DNA of 64,000 bases, taken from Gigaspora margarita (taxonomy: Eukaryota > Glomeromycota > Glomeromycetes > Diversisporales > Gigasporaceae). The stretch lies in contig WTPW01000162.1 of NCBI GenBank assembly GCA_009809945.1, positions 76,999 to 140,998 of the forward strand, read 5' to 3'. Position 1 is the stretch's first letter. The number at the start of each line of letters is the position of its first letter. The translations under genes were made by a program, and so were the position numbers. The notes under the pieces are model-generated. The model saw only the letters and a list, made by a program, of their open reading frames with translations, was not told the DNA's origin and made no database searches. Positions 23,444 through 35,212 of this stretch are shown here, piece by piece.

Positions 23444-24252
23444 CCTGTGTGGCATTACATATTACACAGTTATTCTTATAAATTAATTAGCAAAATTGTA
23501 ATTTGATATTGCTATTTTTTCATAATTCTGATATGCATAGTATTGCATTACAAAAACTGTGATAAAATATAATTAAAGATTTAGACGTTCTCTGACATAT
23601 TGAAAAAGCACAATAAAATATTGAGAAAGGATATTATAAATACTAAATATCTATTAAACATGTCTGTTCATATTTAAAATATATGATTAGAATAAGTAGT
23701 TTGACATCTCCTACTTTTTATAGGTCTGATTAATCATCATGTTTTCATTAGATTAATTCATTGAAAGTTTATTTCATTGATAAAAAATTCTGGTATTATT
23801 ATTAGGGTCGAGCTTGGAGTTAGAGTTAAGGTTAGTACAATTTTTTAAAAAAACTTGTTGGTGAATTATAGCTGTCAAGTTCTTTCAATTTCATTCTAAT
23901 AGCCATCTAATACTTCGTTGTTTTTGAAAATTCATTCTAAAAATAGCAATCTAATTTCTAAAGAACTAGATAATTCATAAGATGATACAAAAGGATTTCA
24001 AAAAATGAGCTTGTTCTAGAATTTATAAGAGCAGAAATCATTGATAAATTGATCTTATTAGTAAATTACTTGCCAGAGAGATCATTTAATTATCACAACA
24101 CATCCATAATTTGATTAATTATAGTAGCATAATTCAATAATTACAATAATTTATAGCATTGACCTTGTATATAGTACTATAGTACTTATTCATGAACTTT
24201 TTTCTGTTTTTTTGGAATACTGTATGTATTTGACAATAATATATATGCTTGT
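23444..24252. other. AT-rich non-coding stretch
   Basis: No gene recognised. The segment 23745-23880 has TTCATTGAAAG/TTATTTCATTGAT motifs distantly like the element at 21310. Confidence 0.35.
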
Positions 24253-24702
24253 AGATTTATATATCCACCAATTTTGAAAATTGCTATCAAAATACATCTG
24301 ACCTTGAATAGCTTTTTATTGATCGATCCTATTTAGGCAATTTTACTACCAAAATGTTTATCTCAATAAGATGATTCTAACGAGCCTAAAATCATCAAAA
24401 TCCAATTACTGGATCCTGAGATCATACAGTATTAGTATTTTTTTGAGGGGTGCACTCATGGGTTTTATATATAAAAACATATTAAAACCCATGATTGCAC
24501 CCTCTCAGAAAAAATACTGATCTTGTATGATCTTGGGATCCAGTGATTAGATTTTGGTAATTTTGGGCTCGTTAGAATTGTCTTATTAAGATGAACATTT
24601 TGGTAGTAAAATTGCCCAAAACAGATTGATTAATCAAAAGCTATTCAAGATCAGATGCATTTTAATAGTGATTTTCAAAATTGGCAGATATGAATTAAAT
24701 CT
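24253..24702. mobile_element. 450-bp foldback element
   Basis: Two ~225-bp arms meet near 24470. CCAATTTTGAAAATTGCTAT, ACCAAAATGTTTATCT and GGATCCTGAGATCATACA on the left all recur inverted on the right. The centre is GGGTTTTATATATAAAAAC. No clear TSD. Confidence 0.75.
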
Positions 24703-25019
24703 AAAATATAACCAATTTTCCATTCCTGGTTTTAGTGCAACTATATTGCATAGCTACCTTATTTAATAAATTCTACACAAGAATAAAGTAATTAAGTTTT
24801 ATTAAAAATAATTTAAACCTAAATATGATAAACTAATGAAAGTCTATTTTTGAAATCTAACTTTACTTTAATGCCTTGATCGTTCTATATTGCAAAATGT
24901 AATAATTTGCATAGAAACTTCACTTATAAGCAGTTATCTGTTTTTGAAAGAACAGTTGTTCAGTGAAAAAGGTTGTTCAGTGAAAAGGTTAGTTATGCCA
25001 GGGGTTCCTGATTGGTGAC

Positions 25020-25252
25020 TTTAATTTATGATTAACCTTATTAATAATTTAATACTAGTGATTAAATAATTTACAATCGGTCAAGTCTCTATTGAATAGT
25101 TAGTAACTTATTGGAACCCTATTGGTACTCTATTGGTATCCTATTGGTACTCTATTGACTAATGATGTCCAGATTGATACCCTATTGATTTCTATTAGAG
25201 CCAAAATCTGGTAGTGATAGGGAGGTCCTCTATTGAAGCTCATTTTACCTGT
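25020..25252 (-). repeat. Right TIR of the 10.1-kb element
   Basis: Inverse of 15133-15370, with TTGGTACTCTATTGGTATCC motifs. The outer end ATTTTACCTGT is four bases longer than the left TIR. Confidence 0.7.
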
Positions 25253-25261
25253 GTAATACAA

Positions 25262-26462
25262 AACTGATTTTGTAAATAAACTAAGCGCGTTAGATTAAAA
25301 TTGAGTTAAAAATTGATTTAAACATTAGTTTTTGCATATTTTTGCTTTTTTTTTCTTTTGCGTATACTGAGATTCTTCACTCTCTAATTGGTTATTTCCT
25401 CTCTAGTAGTTATAACCTACACAAATAAGTAAATGCATCTGTAAATAGATACAAATGTCGATTGAGTAAAATTCTAAAATCTAGATAATTTAACTTTATA
25501 ATTGAAGTAATTAATTGATTAATTGGATGTTGCAGCAATGACATTGATTATTAGCAAATTTTGGAACTTGCATATAATGAATTTTGTGATAATTATAATA
25601 AAACAGTATGAATTTGAATTGCGAGATAGTGAAATCCACTTTGCAGATTGTGTTAGAGAAGGTTAAAATTTGCATTTTATTATGTTTTTTATTATAATAA
25701 AGATGACCTCTCTATAATGTGATAATCATAGCAGATTTCACTATTTTATAACTCAGTCTCACTCTTTGTATTATAATTATCAAAATTACAGTAAATTTTG
25801 CAAAAGTTAGTTTTTTGTTTTGTATAACTTGCTGATCCAATTGTTCAAGAAAATTTTTTCTTTAACCCTAACTGTGTTGATTATTCCATTTTTGCTATTT
25901 AATTTTTCTTAGTATTACCCAATTGTGACCTTAATTTTCCAGAGTTAACTAATAGATTCAAAAAAATTTTTGATTTCATGTTATCCAAACTGAAAAAATT
26001 AACTTTGCAAGTGGCCTTATATGTGTAATATGAGCTTATTAATTTACAGTAGATTAAAAAAAATAAATAGATAAATAAATAAAAAAGATACAACCAGCCT
26101 ATTGGAATTTTGAAATACCATGTTATATAAAATGAAAAATTAACTTTGCATGGCCTAATAAAAATGCAGTTTTGATAATATAAATTCTGGCCAGTATATA
26201 TCACTTTAATATAATCATATACTGGGCAAAACTTTTTATTAAAAACTACATTTTTATTACCAAAAAATATTTATCAAATATTCACAAATTTCACTGATTA
26301 GAATTAGAGTAAATATCTAGATTAGTATAAGTATTTAGGTAATTATATAGTAAATAGTTTAATAAAACTTTTTTAATTGTTGGGATATTTTTATTAGAAT
26401 TATAATCTATTAGAATTTTAATTATTAGAATTTTGACCNGAATCCAATTATTAAAAAGTTAA
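25262..26462. other. AT-rich non-coding, one small foldback
   Basis: A small inverted repeat at about 25586-25787 pairs GTGATAATTATAATA with TATTATAATTATCA and GATAGTGAAATC with GATTTCACTATT. Nothing else is recognised; the frame at 25899-26204 is low-complexity. Confidence 0.4.
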
Positions 26463-26845
26463 TTAATTAAGGATGTTGATAAACTACACCACTGGTATTT
26501 AATACTACAATAATCTACAATGATCTACTAATCAAATTGTCAGAATGTAAAAGTTCTAGTTTGTGCATATTGATTACAATGTTTACACAAATCTTAACTT
26601 CAGATAATTATAAAAAAGTGGTTGTTTACTAGCTATATTTTGTTACCTATCTGTAAAAATTTGTATTAGCTAGCAATGATCAGTTTCTCTCAAATCTTTA
26701 AACAATAACCTTTTCTTTTCTTAGTATATTTGGTGATATTATTAAACCGATTATTTTTTTAACTAGCCCAAAAAAAATATCTAGTTTAATAATGCCACCT
26801 TTTTTATAATTATCTGGGTTATTATTACTAAATTCAAGAAATTTT

Positions 26846-26965
26846 TACTATAAAATCTTGAAATAGCAAGCATGGGCATTATTTTGAATCTTGGCCTGAA
26901 TTAAGCTTAATTTAGACTAATAATTGTAATTTCACTCCTGCATATTATTTCAAAATTTTACAGTA
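26846..26965. mobile_element. ~120-bp hairpin element (family C, copy 2)
   Basis: Same layout as 15487-15597: TACTATAAAATCTTGAAATA, GCATGGGCATT, CTGAATTAAGCTTAATT, then inverse TATTATTTCAAAATTTTACA. Confidence 0.6.
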
Positions 26966-27059
26966 ATACTTTCTTATAAAAATACTTGAACTAATAAGCC
27001 TTTTAAATTAATTATTTGCTAGTATTATTTTTATTTTTTAAAAAAGTATAGTACATATA

Positions 27060-27330
27060 CATGTTTATTTACTAATTAACCCCTATCTCTAATTATACCC
27101 TAACTCTAATTATAAACTATCTCAATTCTAACTACTAACTAATACTATTTCTAACTTTAACCGCTAACTAACACTAACCCTAACCATTAACTAATACTAA
27201 TCCTAACTACTAACTAACAATAAATGCTATATCAATGACCCAAAGGTAACAGACAACACCACAAACTAACTAATACTAACTCTAACTATTAACTAATACT
27301 AAATACTACAGCAACAGTCTAAAAGCAACA
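27060..27330. repeat. Degenerate CTAACTAATACTAACC repeat
   Basis: An irregular run of CTAAC/TACTAAC words with occasional CACTAACCCTAACC. Resembles decayed telomere-like or simple-repeat DNA; far too irregular to be a telomere. Confidence 0.5.
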
Positions 27331-27855
27331 GACTACACCAATAATAATAGCAAAAACTTCAACAACTACAAAATTAACAAAGATCCAACACATGCTATAC
27401 AATGATAACACTATATATGATGACTTAGTGACAACAATATTATACTATTAACAAGTAAAAAAAATAATGATACTGTTTATGTGCTAAAATTACACTAACA
27501 CCAAACAATAATAATACATATTTGATGACTCCTGGTGACTACTTTATTAATTAGAGAAGAAAAATATATTAGTTATTATGTAAAAGCACTAACAATAGCA
27601 ATAACAAGGTAGCATAGCAAAAGTTTCTTACCAATACCAATGATGACTCTAGTAATAACTCCAGCAATAACTCCAATAGAGGTTTTAGTGGGTCAGATTG
27701 GGTCAGGTTTGGGCCTAACTCAGGTCAGACCCACTTGGGTCGAAACCTGACCTGGGTCTAACCTGCTTCATATCAAACCTGGGTCTGACCCGCCTCATGT
27801 CAAACCTAACCCGGTTCTGACCAAACCCAACCCAGGTTGAACTCGGGTTAATAAA

Positions 27856-28193
27856 AGTCACTACATAGTAAAGTCTAAATTTTACTATATAAATCGATAA
27901 AATTCGCTTAAGTAAACTTGTTTGAAAGATCAAATTGCATATATCCTAAAATTTTTATTCAAATTGTAGAAATTTTAATTATTTGACTTTTAATTTTTAT
28001 GTTCAATGCAAAAAATTAGAATCTTTTTAAAAAATATATTCAACAAAAGTAAAACTTAAAAGTTAAAAAATAGTAATTTCTCCAATTTGGATAAAAATTT
28101 CAGAGTGTATGTATTTTGATCTTCCAAACAAGTTTACTTAAGTACGTTTTATTGAGTTTGATAGTATAATTTGGACTTTACTATGTAGTGACT
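27856..28193. mobile_element. 338-bp foldback (family D, copy 1)
   Basis: AGTCACTACATAGTAAAGT and inverse ACTTTACTATGTAGTGACT bound two arms that include TTTGACTTTTAATTTTTATG and TCGCTTAAGTAAACTTG. The same core lies inside 31448-32193 and 33992-34520. Confidence 0.75.
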
Positions 28194-28404
28194 ACTTGGG
28201 ATTATTGTATATTGTTATCCTATATCCACTTCTTTAAAGATAGTAAGTAACTAGAGCGACCTTAGACAGTGAGCACTTTGTATAACCTCACTTGTTAATG
28301 TGATATATCTAAGTCAAAAGGCATTTTTTAATAAAACTTAACAAAGAAGATTTTTGGCAATTTGCAATTAAGAAAGAGGCTACAATTAAAAGTATATGAG
28401 AATA

Positions 28405-28700
28405 CTAGTAATTGTTTAATTTAAATAATAAATAAATGTATTTATTAGTAAAAGAGTATGAAGACTCGATGTTGAACTTGGGGTCCACATTAGCTGCTTT
28501 TATATATTTTGATTTTTCACAAATGTAATAGGCTATATCTACTATATGTGTAATATATGCTATATCTACTACTAATAAAATATATAATATATGTAATAGA
28601 AATATAATATATGAAATAAATAATATATATATAATAAATAAAATATGTAGTATAAGTGCTTCAAATATGACATGTTTTAGAAATAACATATATAAAGACA
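28405..28700. other. Low-complexity TATATG/ATATAG stretch
   Basis: AT dinucleotide-rich simple sequence; the minus-strand 98-residue frame is low-complexity I/L/Y and not called as a gene. Confidence 0.5.
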
Positions 28701-28812
28701 TTCACGCAGAAGGTCCTCAGCCAATCAGATTGCAGATCATATACTTGATTGCTAATTGGTTCCTATCTCAGTACCTAGTGGTCATACAGAGATAATCTTT
28801 AGCTTGTTAGAA

Positions 28813-30797
28813 CTATAGATGCTAGTGAAATTAAATCAGAGTGGTGAAATGATTTCACCATTTCACCAATCACCAATTGGTAATAGTGAAACTAGTGTAA
28901 CTAGTGAATTGGTGTAATTGGTGTAATTGGTGAATTGGTGAATTGCTGAATTGCTGAATTGGTGAATTGGTAAATTGGTGAATTGGTGGAATGGTGAAAC
29001 AGCGGAATGAATGATGAATTTCCAGAGTCTGGAATTATTTCAACCTGGAATTCAGTTAGGTTTTTGTTCAAGTTTTTACATTTTATGTTTTTACAGGCTT
29101 ACTTTGAGGTTAGAACTATTAACTGTTTATACTGGCTGCCATAAATGTAGAGGTTGATCCATTGAATAATTATTGAATGATCGGATACATAATTATATTA
29201 CCCAAATCAAATATTGAATATATTATTTACCGATTAATTCAATGAATATTTGGTGATGTTCGGTGATACAAATTAATAAAATTAAAATTTTAACTTAAGA
29301 AATAATGATACAACTTTGATTAAATATTTCTATTTTAAAATTCAAAATACTAGGGTTATTTAAATAGGCTTAAAAATATTTTATGAGCGCTAGAGAACCC
29401 AAAAATTGAAAATTTAAAATTTATTACAAGTTTAGTCCTGAAGAATTGAAATATTTTATATTGTCAATTGACATCTTGGAACTTAAATTTTATTTCCAAA
29501 TTTCATATTATAGCATTCATATAACCTGCATACTAATCACGCAAATTTTAGCTCAGTTTAGAATAATTATTATATGAAATAGCAGTATGAATATATATAC
29601 ATATGGACATTGTAAGAATCACTCATTGGGCACAATAACTCACTTCATCAAAAAATACTGCATAACTATTCCAAGATGGTTGTTTTTCAATGATCGGATT
29701 AAGTGATTATACCATTTAGTCTTCAGTGAAAGAAATTGAATGTATTATAGCAAACTTAACATTGTCCACAAAAACATGTAGCTGACATTATAAAAAAACT
29801 GATCACATATACGAATTGGTTATGTATATTAATTATAACATAGGCTACATTTTTTTGTGGGCGATCGAAAGTTGAGAGTGCCATAAGGTTTTATACCAAA
29901 AGTATTTTTGTAAAAAAAATCATTAGTACATCAGATTTTGGGATCAGAGCGTAAAATTAAAAATAAAATAAAAATGCTTACGATTATATGAGGCTTGTTA
30001 TTAAATTTTTCAATTATTTAAAATAAAATGTATCTTATTTTCCCGATGACTATTCTACTGATAATTGAAATTGGCCCAGTTTACAGTTATTCTAGTTTAA
30101 AGTTTACACTAATTAAAATTAGAAGTCAGTAAAATAACTGTTAGCAAACAAAGATCTATTAAAAGTTAAAAAGGAATTAGCATATACTTTTATGTAAAAA
30201 CCAAACTATTGTTATGAGTTCTGAAATCTAACAAGTCAAAAATAAAATCTGAAAGTATGTTTGTACGTAACTAAAGTTTGTATATTATTTGAAAATCAAT
30301 AATTGCTTAAGTTTGAAGTTAGATCGCAATATGAACAATATAAAAATAAAATCTGTAAAGTGACAGAAGCAAGTACTTTACCTTAATTTATTCTAAACCA
30401 GACATTCAGGTTGGTTATTGTTGTGCTAATAAAATTGGATTCAGCAGGAATGAATGTAGAGTGTAATCTTATAAAAAAGCTGCTGGCCTAAGCGATGCTC
30501 AAAGATTATGTAAGATTGGTTTTGCTATCGAGATGGAATCAGAGTCAATGAATACTTAACAAGTTTGTCAATCTTATATAGCAAAAAATGCTACTAAGCA
30601 AATTCACCAATTCACTGTATTTACCAATTCACTAATTCACCAATTCACAATTCACCATTTCACCAATTCACCAATTTACTATTTCACCAATTTTACCAAT
30701 TTCACCAATTCATCAAAATAAAATTTGGGTGTAATTCTGGTGAAACTATTTCACCATTTCACCTGGTGAAATAGTTTAATTTTACCAGTATCTATAG
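28813..30797. mobile_element. 1.99-kb foldback element with TTCACCAA arrays
   Basis: Ends CTATAGATGCTAGTGAAATT and, inverted, CTATAGATACTGGTAAAATT. TTAGAA precedes the left end and follows the right end (up to 8 bp if the end is moved two bases). Arrays of GAATTGGTG at 28850-29000 pair with TTCACCAATT at 30600-30770. About 1.6 kb of AT-rich sequence between has no ORF. Confidence 0.75.
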
Positions 30798-31259
30798 TTA
30801 GAACTATCTTGATGAACTGATTTGAATGTGGTTGTTCATTCAATTTGGATCAGTAGATCTAGAGTTATTATCGATTTTGTGTTTTATAGCAATTTCTATA
30901 GGTCAACAATATAATCTGAACCGGGTCTGACCTGACTCGAGTTTTTTCTGATCTGGGTCTAATCTGATCTGGGTTTGATCTGACCCAATTTGACTAGGGT
31001 TGGGTCTGATTTGAATTGGGTTGGGTTAGTCCCAACCCAGCTAAGACCCCTAGACTCCAATAACAGCTCTAATGATGGCTCCAATAACAACTCCAGCAAT
31101 GATTTAGAGTTTGATATTATTAGCAAAACATTTAATTATAAAAAAAAAACACTGATCATCAAATGATAATCATTGTTTATATCTTGTGCAATATGGTGTT
31201 AAACACCATAGTGTAATTTATATATTTTGTTAATTAATATATTAATATAGTAATTTAAA

Positions 31260-32790
31260 AATAACTATTATCTGTTGAATCAATTTGTTTTTTATACATT
31301 TATAAAACATTGATAATTTTGGTTTATCACTTTCAAAAGTTGAAATTTCTACAATTAATCTATCTAAAATAAATAAAAGATTTTTAACAAAATTTCAATA
31401 ATCAAAACTATTAATAATATTTGCAATTTCTTTACTATATATTGCCAAAAAATAAGCTACCTTCTAAAATAAGCTATCCCTCTCTTTTGGTCAAAAAACA
31501 TAAAAATGCTTTTGACCTGAAAATAAGCTACCTCATGATTGATGAAAGATTCTACATAGTAAAGTCCAAATTTTACTAAGTAAATCGATTAAAGTTGCTT
31601 AAGTAAACTTATTCAGAAAATCAAAATATATAGGGAAGATTGAAGATCAAGAAACCCAGTAATATCTTTATGATAATTACAACACATGATAAAGTGTTCA
31701 GCCTATGTTAGAGTTAGTATTAGGGTTAGGTGATAGGTTAATTTAGTCTAATTTGGTTAGTGCTAGTAAACAAATGACATAATTGCATAATTTTACATGA
31801 AGTAATAATCACTTGGTTCCTTGGTCTTCAAGTGTTTCAATACATATACCCTGAAATTTACAATGAAATTGAAGAACTTTTTATTAATTGGATTTTAATT
31901 TTTATATTTAACGAAAAGATTAAAATTTTATTAGTAAAATATATTCGTTAAACATAAAAATTAAAAGTCAAATAATGAAAAGTACTCATATTCTGATGAA
32001 ACTTTCAAAATAGGTGTAGTTAGTCTCCCAAATATGTTTACTTAAGTGCTAATAACAGATCTACATAGTATAATTTAGGTTTTACTATATAACAACTATT
32101 GACAATTGACCAAAAATCAATTTTATCTAAAAATAAGCTACCCTGGATTTTTTGTTTTCAAAATTGTCCAAAAAAGATAGCTTATTTTTGGACACATATA
32201 ATAAATATTAGAAGTTCTTAATAATTTAGTTTTTGCGAGCTTTAATGCCAAATAATTTTCTAATATTGAATTTAAACAATCTACAAAAGAACCCCAACAT
32301 GTTTGAGCTAGATATTTAAGTATATGATATATAGAAAGACGAGATTTTTGATATTGCTTCAAAATAGCACTAGAATTTGATATTTTTTTAAAATAAAATA
32401 CTAATTTTTTAGAATTTTTTAATATATTAGCTGTCCAAGTTAATTTTAAAATATCACTAACTAATAAATTAAGGTTATGAGCTATACAACCCAAAAAAAA
32501 TTCTTTTAATTATTTTTTTCTAAAATATATGATGCTTTTTTATAATTGATATATTATTATAATTATACATAATATTTTATATATACCAACTTGATTCATA
32601 ATATTTGAAGATTTGCTACAATTATTTCTCCTGTTTGTTAATTTTTCTAATTGGATTTGCTATAAAAAAATGGGTTTGGTATAGCTATTATATAATTTGT
32701 CCAATATTCCTGAACTAGATCTGCTCTAATTTTATTAAAAATAAAATATAATTGCATCAGAATTCCAAAATATTAAATAATACTTTTAAA
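31260..32790 (-). pseudogene. hAT-family transposase, second remnant
   Basis: On the minus strand: a fragment LVQEYWTNYIIAIPNPFFYS (about 32730-32660), then GCIAHNLNLLVSDILKL (from 32491), AQTCWGSFVDCLNSI (about 32310-32270), and beyond the insertion AIYSKEIANIINSFDY, LLFILDRLIVEISTFESDKP (31450-31300). The C.AH.LNLL..DI motif and the order of blocks match the middle of hAT transposases. Several stops; N- and C-termini are not seen. A 0.75-kb foldback (31448-32193) separates the two parts. It is a different copy and strand from the one at 4718. Confidence 0.8.
31448..32193. mobile_element. 746-bp foldback (AAATAAGCTACC ends) with family D core
   Basis: Ends CCAAAAAATAAGCTACC and inverse AGCTTATTTTTGG. 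Further AAAATAAGCTACC copies lie just inside each end. The centre (31549-32095) is a family D foldback with TACATAGTAAAGTCC. It splits the hAT pseudogene; TSD not clear. Confidence 0.75.
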
Positions 32791-33691
32791 AATATTGCTT
32801 AACAAACCCTTTCTTGGTTAATAGTGCAAAATTTTGCAAATTTTAAAATTTTTTGTTTTTATAGCATTAAATTACAGAAAATATATTAAATGGTAATACT
32901 AATTATTAAACAGCAATAATTAAAGTTATTTAATATATTCTCTTTAGTTTATTACTAATTTTATTAATAAATTGTTAACCAATAAAGAGTTTGTCAAACA
33001 ACATTTTTAAGAGTATTGTTTAATATCTTTCAAACTTTTTAATATATTCTCTTTTATAAATATATTTTTATATATACAAATTTTAATATATAATTATAAT
33101 AAAATATATATACCAACTATTTGAAATTAAATGTAAATGATTACTATTTGAAATATAAAATTGCATTTCTTTCTTAGTTTCATTATAAATTTTATTAAGT
33201 AATATTGTTAATAAACATTTATATAATAGCAATTTAAAAGCTGGTCTTGCTTGTATTTATAAATTAATATCCAATAAAAGATCAGAATAAGGTGATTACT
33301 ATGTGTAGATGTTGTAGGCTTCTAAAAAGTGAAGTCAATAAGAAATAGAATAATAGAATCATATGCCTAAATGTAGTCAATATGGCTATATAGGTTATAG
33401 CTTATTGATATAATTAGTGAGATTATACTTATTATTGTTATAAAGAAAGAATAATAGTTTAGATTTGGATACTGTTACAGTAGTAGAGATATTGAAATCA
33501 CCAAGAACAATAAAATTCAAGTTAGTAAATAATACAAAGTCTAAATTTTACTAAATAAACCTTTAAAAGGTTAATTAAATAAAGTTGTTCAGAACATTAA
33601 AATATATTTATAGTAAAAATTTGGTATTAATTGAACAACTTATTATTAGTACATATTTAATTTTTGAAAAATTAAACAATTTAATAATAAA
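32791..33691. other. AT-rich non-coding stretch
   Basis: May include the decayed N-terminal part of the hAT gene on the minus strand (around 33000-33250), but I cannot read a convincing frame. Contains an isolated family D-like fragment at 33530-33600. Confidence 0.35.
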
Positions 33692-33875
33692 TAGCCCAGG
33701 ACCTTGAAATATACATAGATAGATCAGGTATTAGTTTGCTTATTTTGGGAGGTTTTTTTATACAAATTTTTTATTTATAGTAATTTTTACTTATTTTTGA
33801 GGTTTTATACAAATATTTCTATTTTTAGTAATTTTATTATAAACCTGACCTATTTATATATATTTGGGGGATCTG
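33692..33875. mobile_element. Small foldback (AGGACCT ends)
   Basis: Left AGGACCTTGAAATATACATA and right ATATATATTTGGGGGATCT are inverse; internal TTTGCTTATTTTTG and TAGTAATTTT units resemble the element at 34876-35053. No clean TSD. Confidence 0.6.
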
Positions 33876-33991
33876 CTTTTTGTTTAAACAAGGTAGATTA
33901 TTTTCAAGAATATATAGTAGTATTTATTTTATAAAAATTATAATATAATTATTAGAATAAATTGTAACTATTGCTATATAGCCAGTACTGT

Positions 33992-34520
33992 ATTTTCCTG
34001 AAAATAAGCTACCTTTTTTGAGCAAAAAGTTATATAAAAAATTGAGAGTAGCTTATTTTTGAGTAAAATCGATTTTTGGCCAATCGCAGAAAGTTCCTAC
34101 ATAGTAAAGTCCAAATTTTACTATGTAAATCAATTAATATCGCTTAAGTAAACTTATTTAGAAGGTCAAAATACACTTACACTGAAATTTTATCAATAGT
34201 AGAGCTTTTTATTATTTAACTTTTAATTTTTACATTTGTCGAATACATTTTTTTAAAAAATTTAAATTTTTTCACCAAAAGTAAAATTCAAAAGTCAAAT
34301 AATAAAAAGTTCTCCAATCTTAACAAAAATTTTAGAGAATGTGTATTTTGATCTTCTAAATAAATTAACTTAAGCGACTTTAATCAATTTACATAGAAAA
34401 TTTGAACTTTACTATGTAGTGATTATTGTTGATCATGGGGTAGCTTATTTTTGGATTAAAGACGTTTTGGAGTTTTTTGACCAAAAGAGGGTGTAGAAGG
34501 TAGCTTATTTTGGGAAAAAT
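33992..34520. mobile_element. ~530-bp foldback (AAATAAGCTACC ends) with family D core
   Basis: Same terminal and subterminal AAAATAAGCTACC motifs as 31448-32193, and the same central TACATAGTAAAGTCCAAATT foldback (34091-34428). TSD not resolved. Confidence 0.75.
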
Positions 34521-34784
34521 ATGATATACAGCAAATTTTTTCTATTCTAAATTGCTAATTTGTGTAATTTTTACTATATAAAAATTTAAAAAAATCTAAT
34601 TTCCAAAAGTTATATATATTTAATTTAAACTTTATAATAAAATTTACAAATGTCTAGAGGTTTCATTTAGTTTATATAGAGTGTTATAGAACAAGTAGTT
34701 GATATTATTTTTATTAGAATATTTATTATTATTTTTAACTTATTATTATTTTTAGTATTTTATATATTGTTATTATTAATTGAG

Positions 34785-35195
34785 AAGTTAGACATTTAGA
34801 ATAGTTCATATTGCTTATAATGCTTATACCACTTATAACGATTATACTGCTTATAAAACTTATAGTGCTTATAACAGGACCTCAAAATATATAGAGAGGG
34901 TAGGATTTTAGTTTGCTTATTTTTGGCCTTTTTTGTGCAGATTATTTCTTTTTATAGTAATTGGTTTGCTTATTTTTGCCTTTTTTCTTGTAGATCTTTT
35001 TATATTTAGTAATTTTTGTAAAACCCTATCCTTTTGTAGATATTTTGGGTCCTCTTATAACGCTTATACCGCTCATTATAATTATACCACTTATAATACT
35101 TATACTGCTTATAATGCTTATACTACTTATAATGCTTATAATGATTATATCGCTTATAACGCTTATGTCGCTCATGATAATTTTAACGTTTATCA
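34785..35195 (+). repeat. CTTATA(AT/CC/CT) simple repeat, split by a MITE
   Basis: Runs of 9-bp words such as GCTTATAAT, ACCACTTATAAC and ACTGCTTATA occur at 34785-34875 and again from 35054 to about 35195. The Y/T/N/A-rich frame across it is not a gene. Confidence 0.8.
34876..35053. mobile_element. 178-bp MITE inside the CTTATA repeat
   Basis: AGGACCTCAAAATATATAGA faces TAGATATTTTGGGTCCT. CTTATAAC lies on both sides (34868-34875, 35054-35061); as the target is a repeat, the TSD is suggestive only. Subrepeats TTTGCTTATTTTTG. Confidence 0.75.
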
Positions 35196-35212
35196 TTGTA
35201 AATCAACACTTA

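Larger units (their letters stand above)
15133..25252. mobile_element. 10.1-kb non-coding TIR element
   Basis: About 235 bp at the left (15133-15370) is repeated in inverse orientation at the right (25020-25252), with roughly 75-80% identity by eye. The shared order is GCTTCAATAG, ACCAGATT(C/T)TGGCT, CAATAGGGTATCA, then several CCAATAGAGTACC units. GTAATACAA (9 bp) flanks both ends (15124-15132, 25253-25261). The left end appears to lack the ACAG that precedes GTAAAAT at the right. I find no transposase, capsid, polymerase or other coding sequence inside. It contains later insertions: MITEs at 16115, 18773, 20710 and 22699, a palindrome and a SINE. The superfamily is unknown. Confidence 0.7.
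27679..31054. mobile_element. 3.4-kb TIR element with GGGTCTGACC arrays
   Basis: Left end GAGGTTTTAGTGGGTCAGAT; right-end complement TCTAGGGGTCTTAGCTGGGT. CTCCAATA flanks both sides (27671-27678, 31055-31062). About 170 bp at each end is an array of ACCTGGGTCTGACC-type words in inverse orientation. The short minus-strand frame at 27715-27933 is a by-product. The interior holds two more foldback elements. Confidence 0.82.
26471..31227. mobile_element. 4.76-kb TIR element (family B, copy 2) holding nested elements
   Basis: Left end GGATGTTGATAAACTACACC and the right-end inverse match the family B ends at 1118-1640. TTAATTAA (8 bp) flanks both sides (26463-26470, 31228-31235). Most of the length is later insertions: 26846-26965, and 27679-31054 with its own contents. 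No transposase is visible. Confidence 0.75.

Noticed and set aside
27060-27330. Interstitial telomere from CACTAACCCTAACC words
   Set aside because: Too irregular and inside a TIR element; similar CTAACC words occur in other AT-rich spacers.
31448-34520. One 3-kb TIR element bounded by the two outermost AAATAAGCTACC copies
   Set aside because: Each side is already a complete foldback with paired ends (31448-32193 and 33992-34520), and no common TSD was found.
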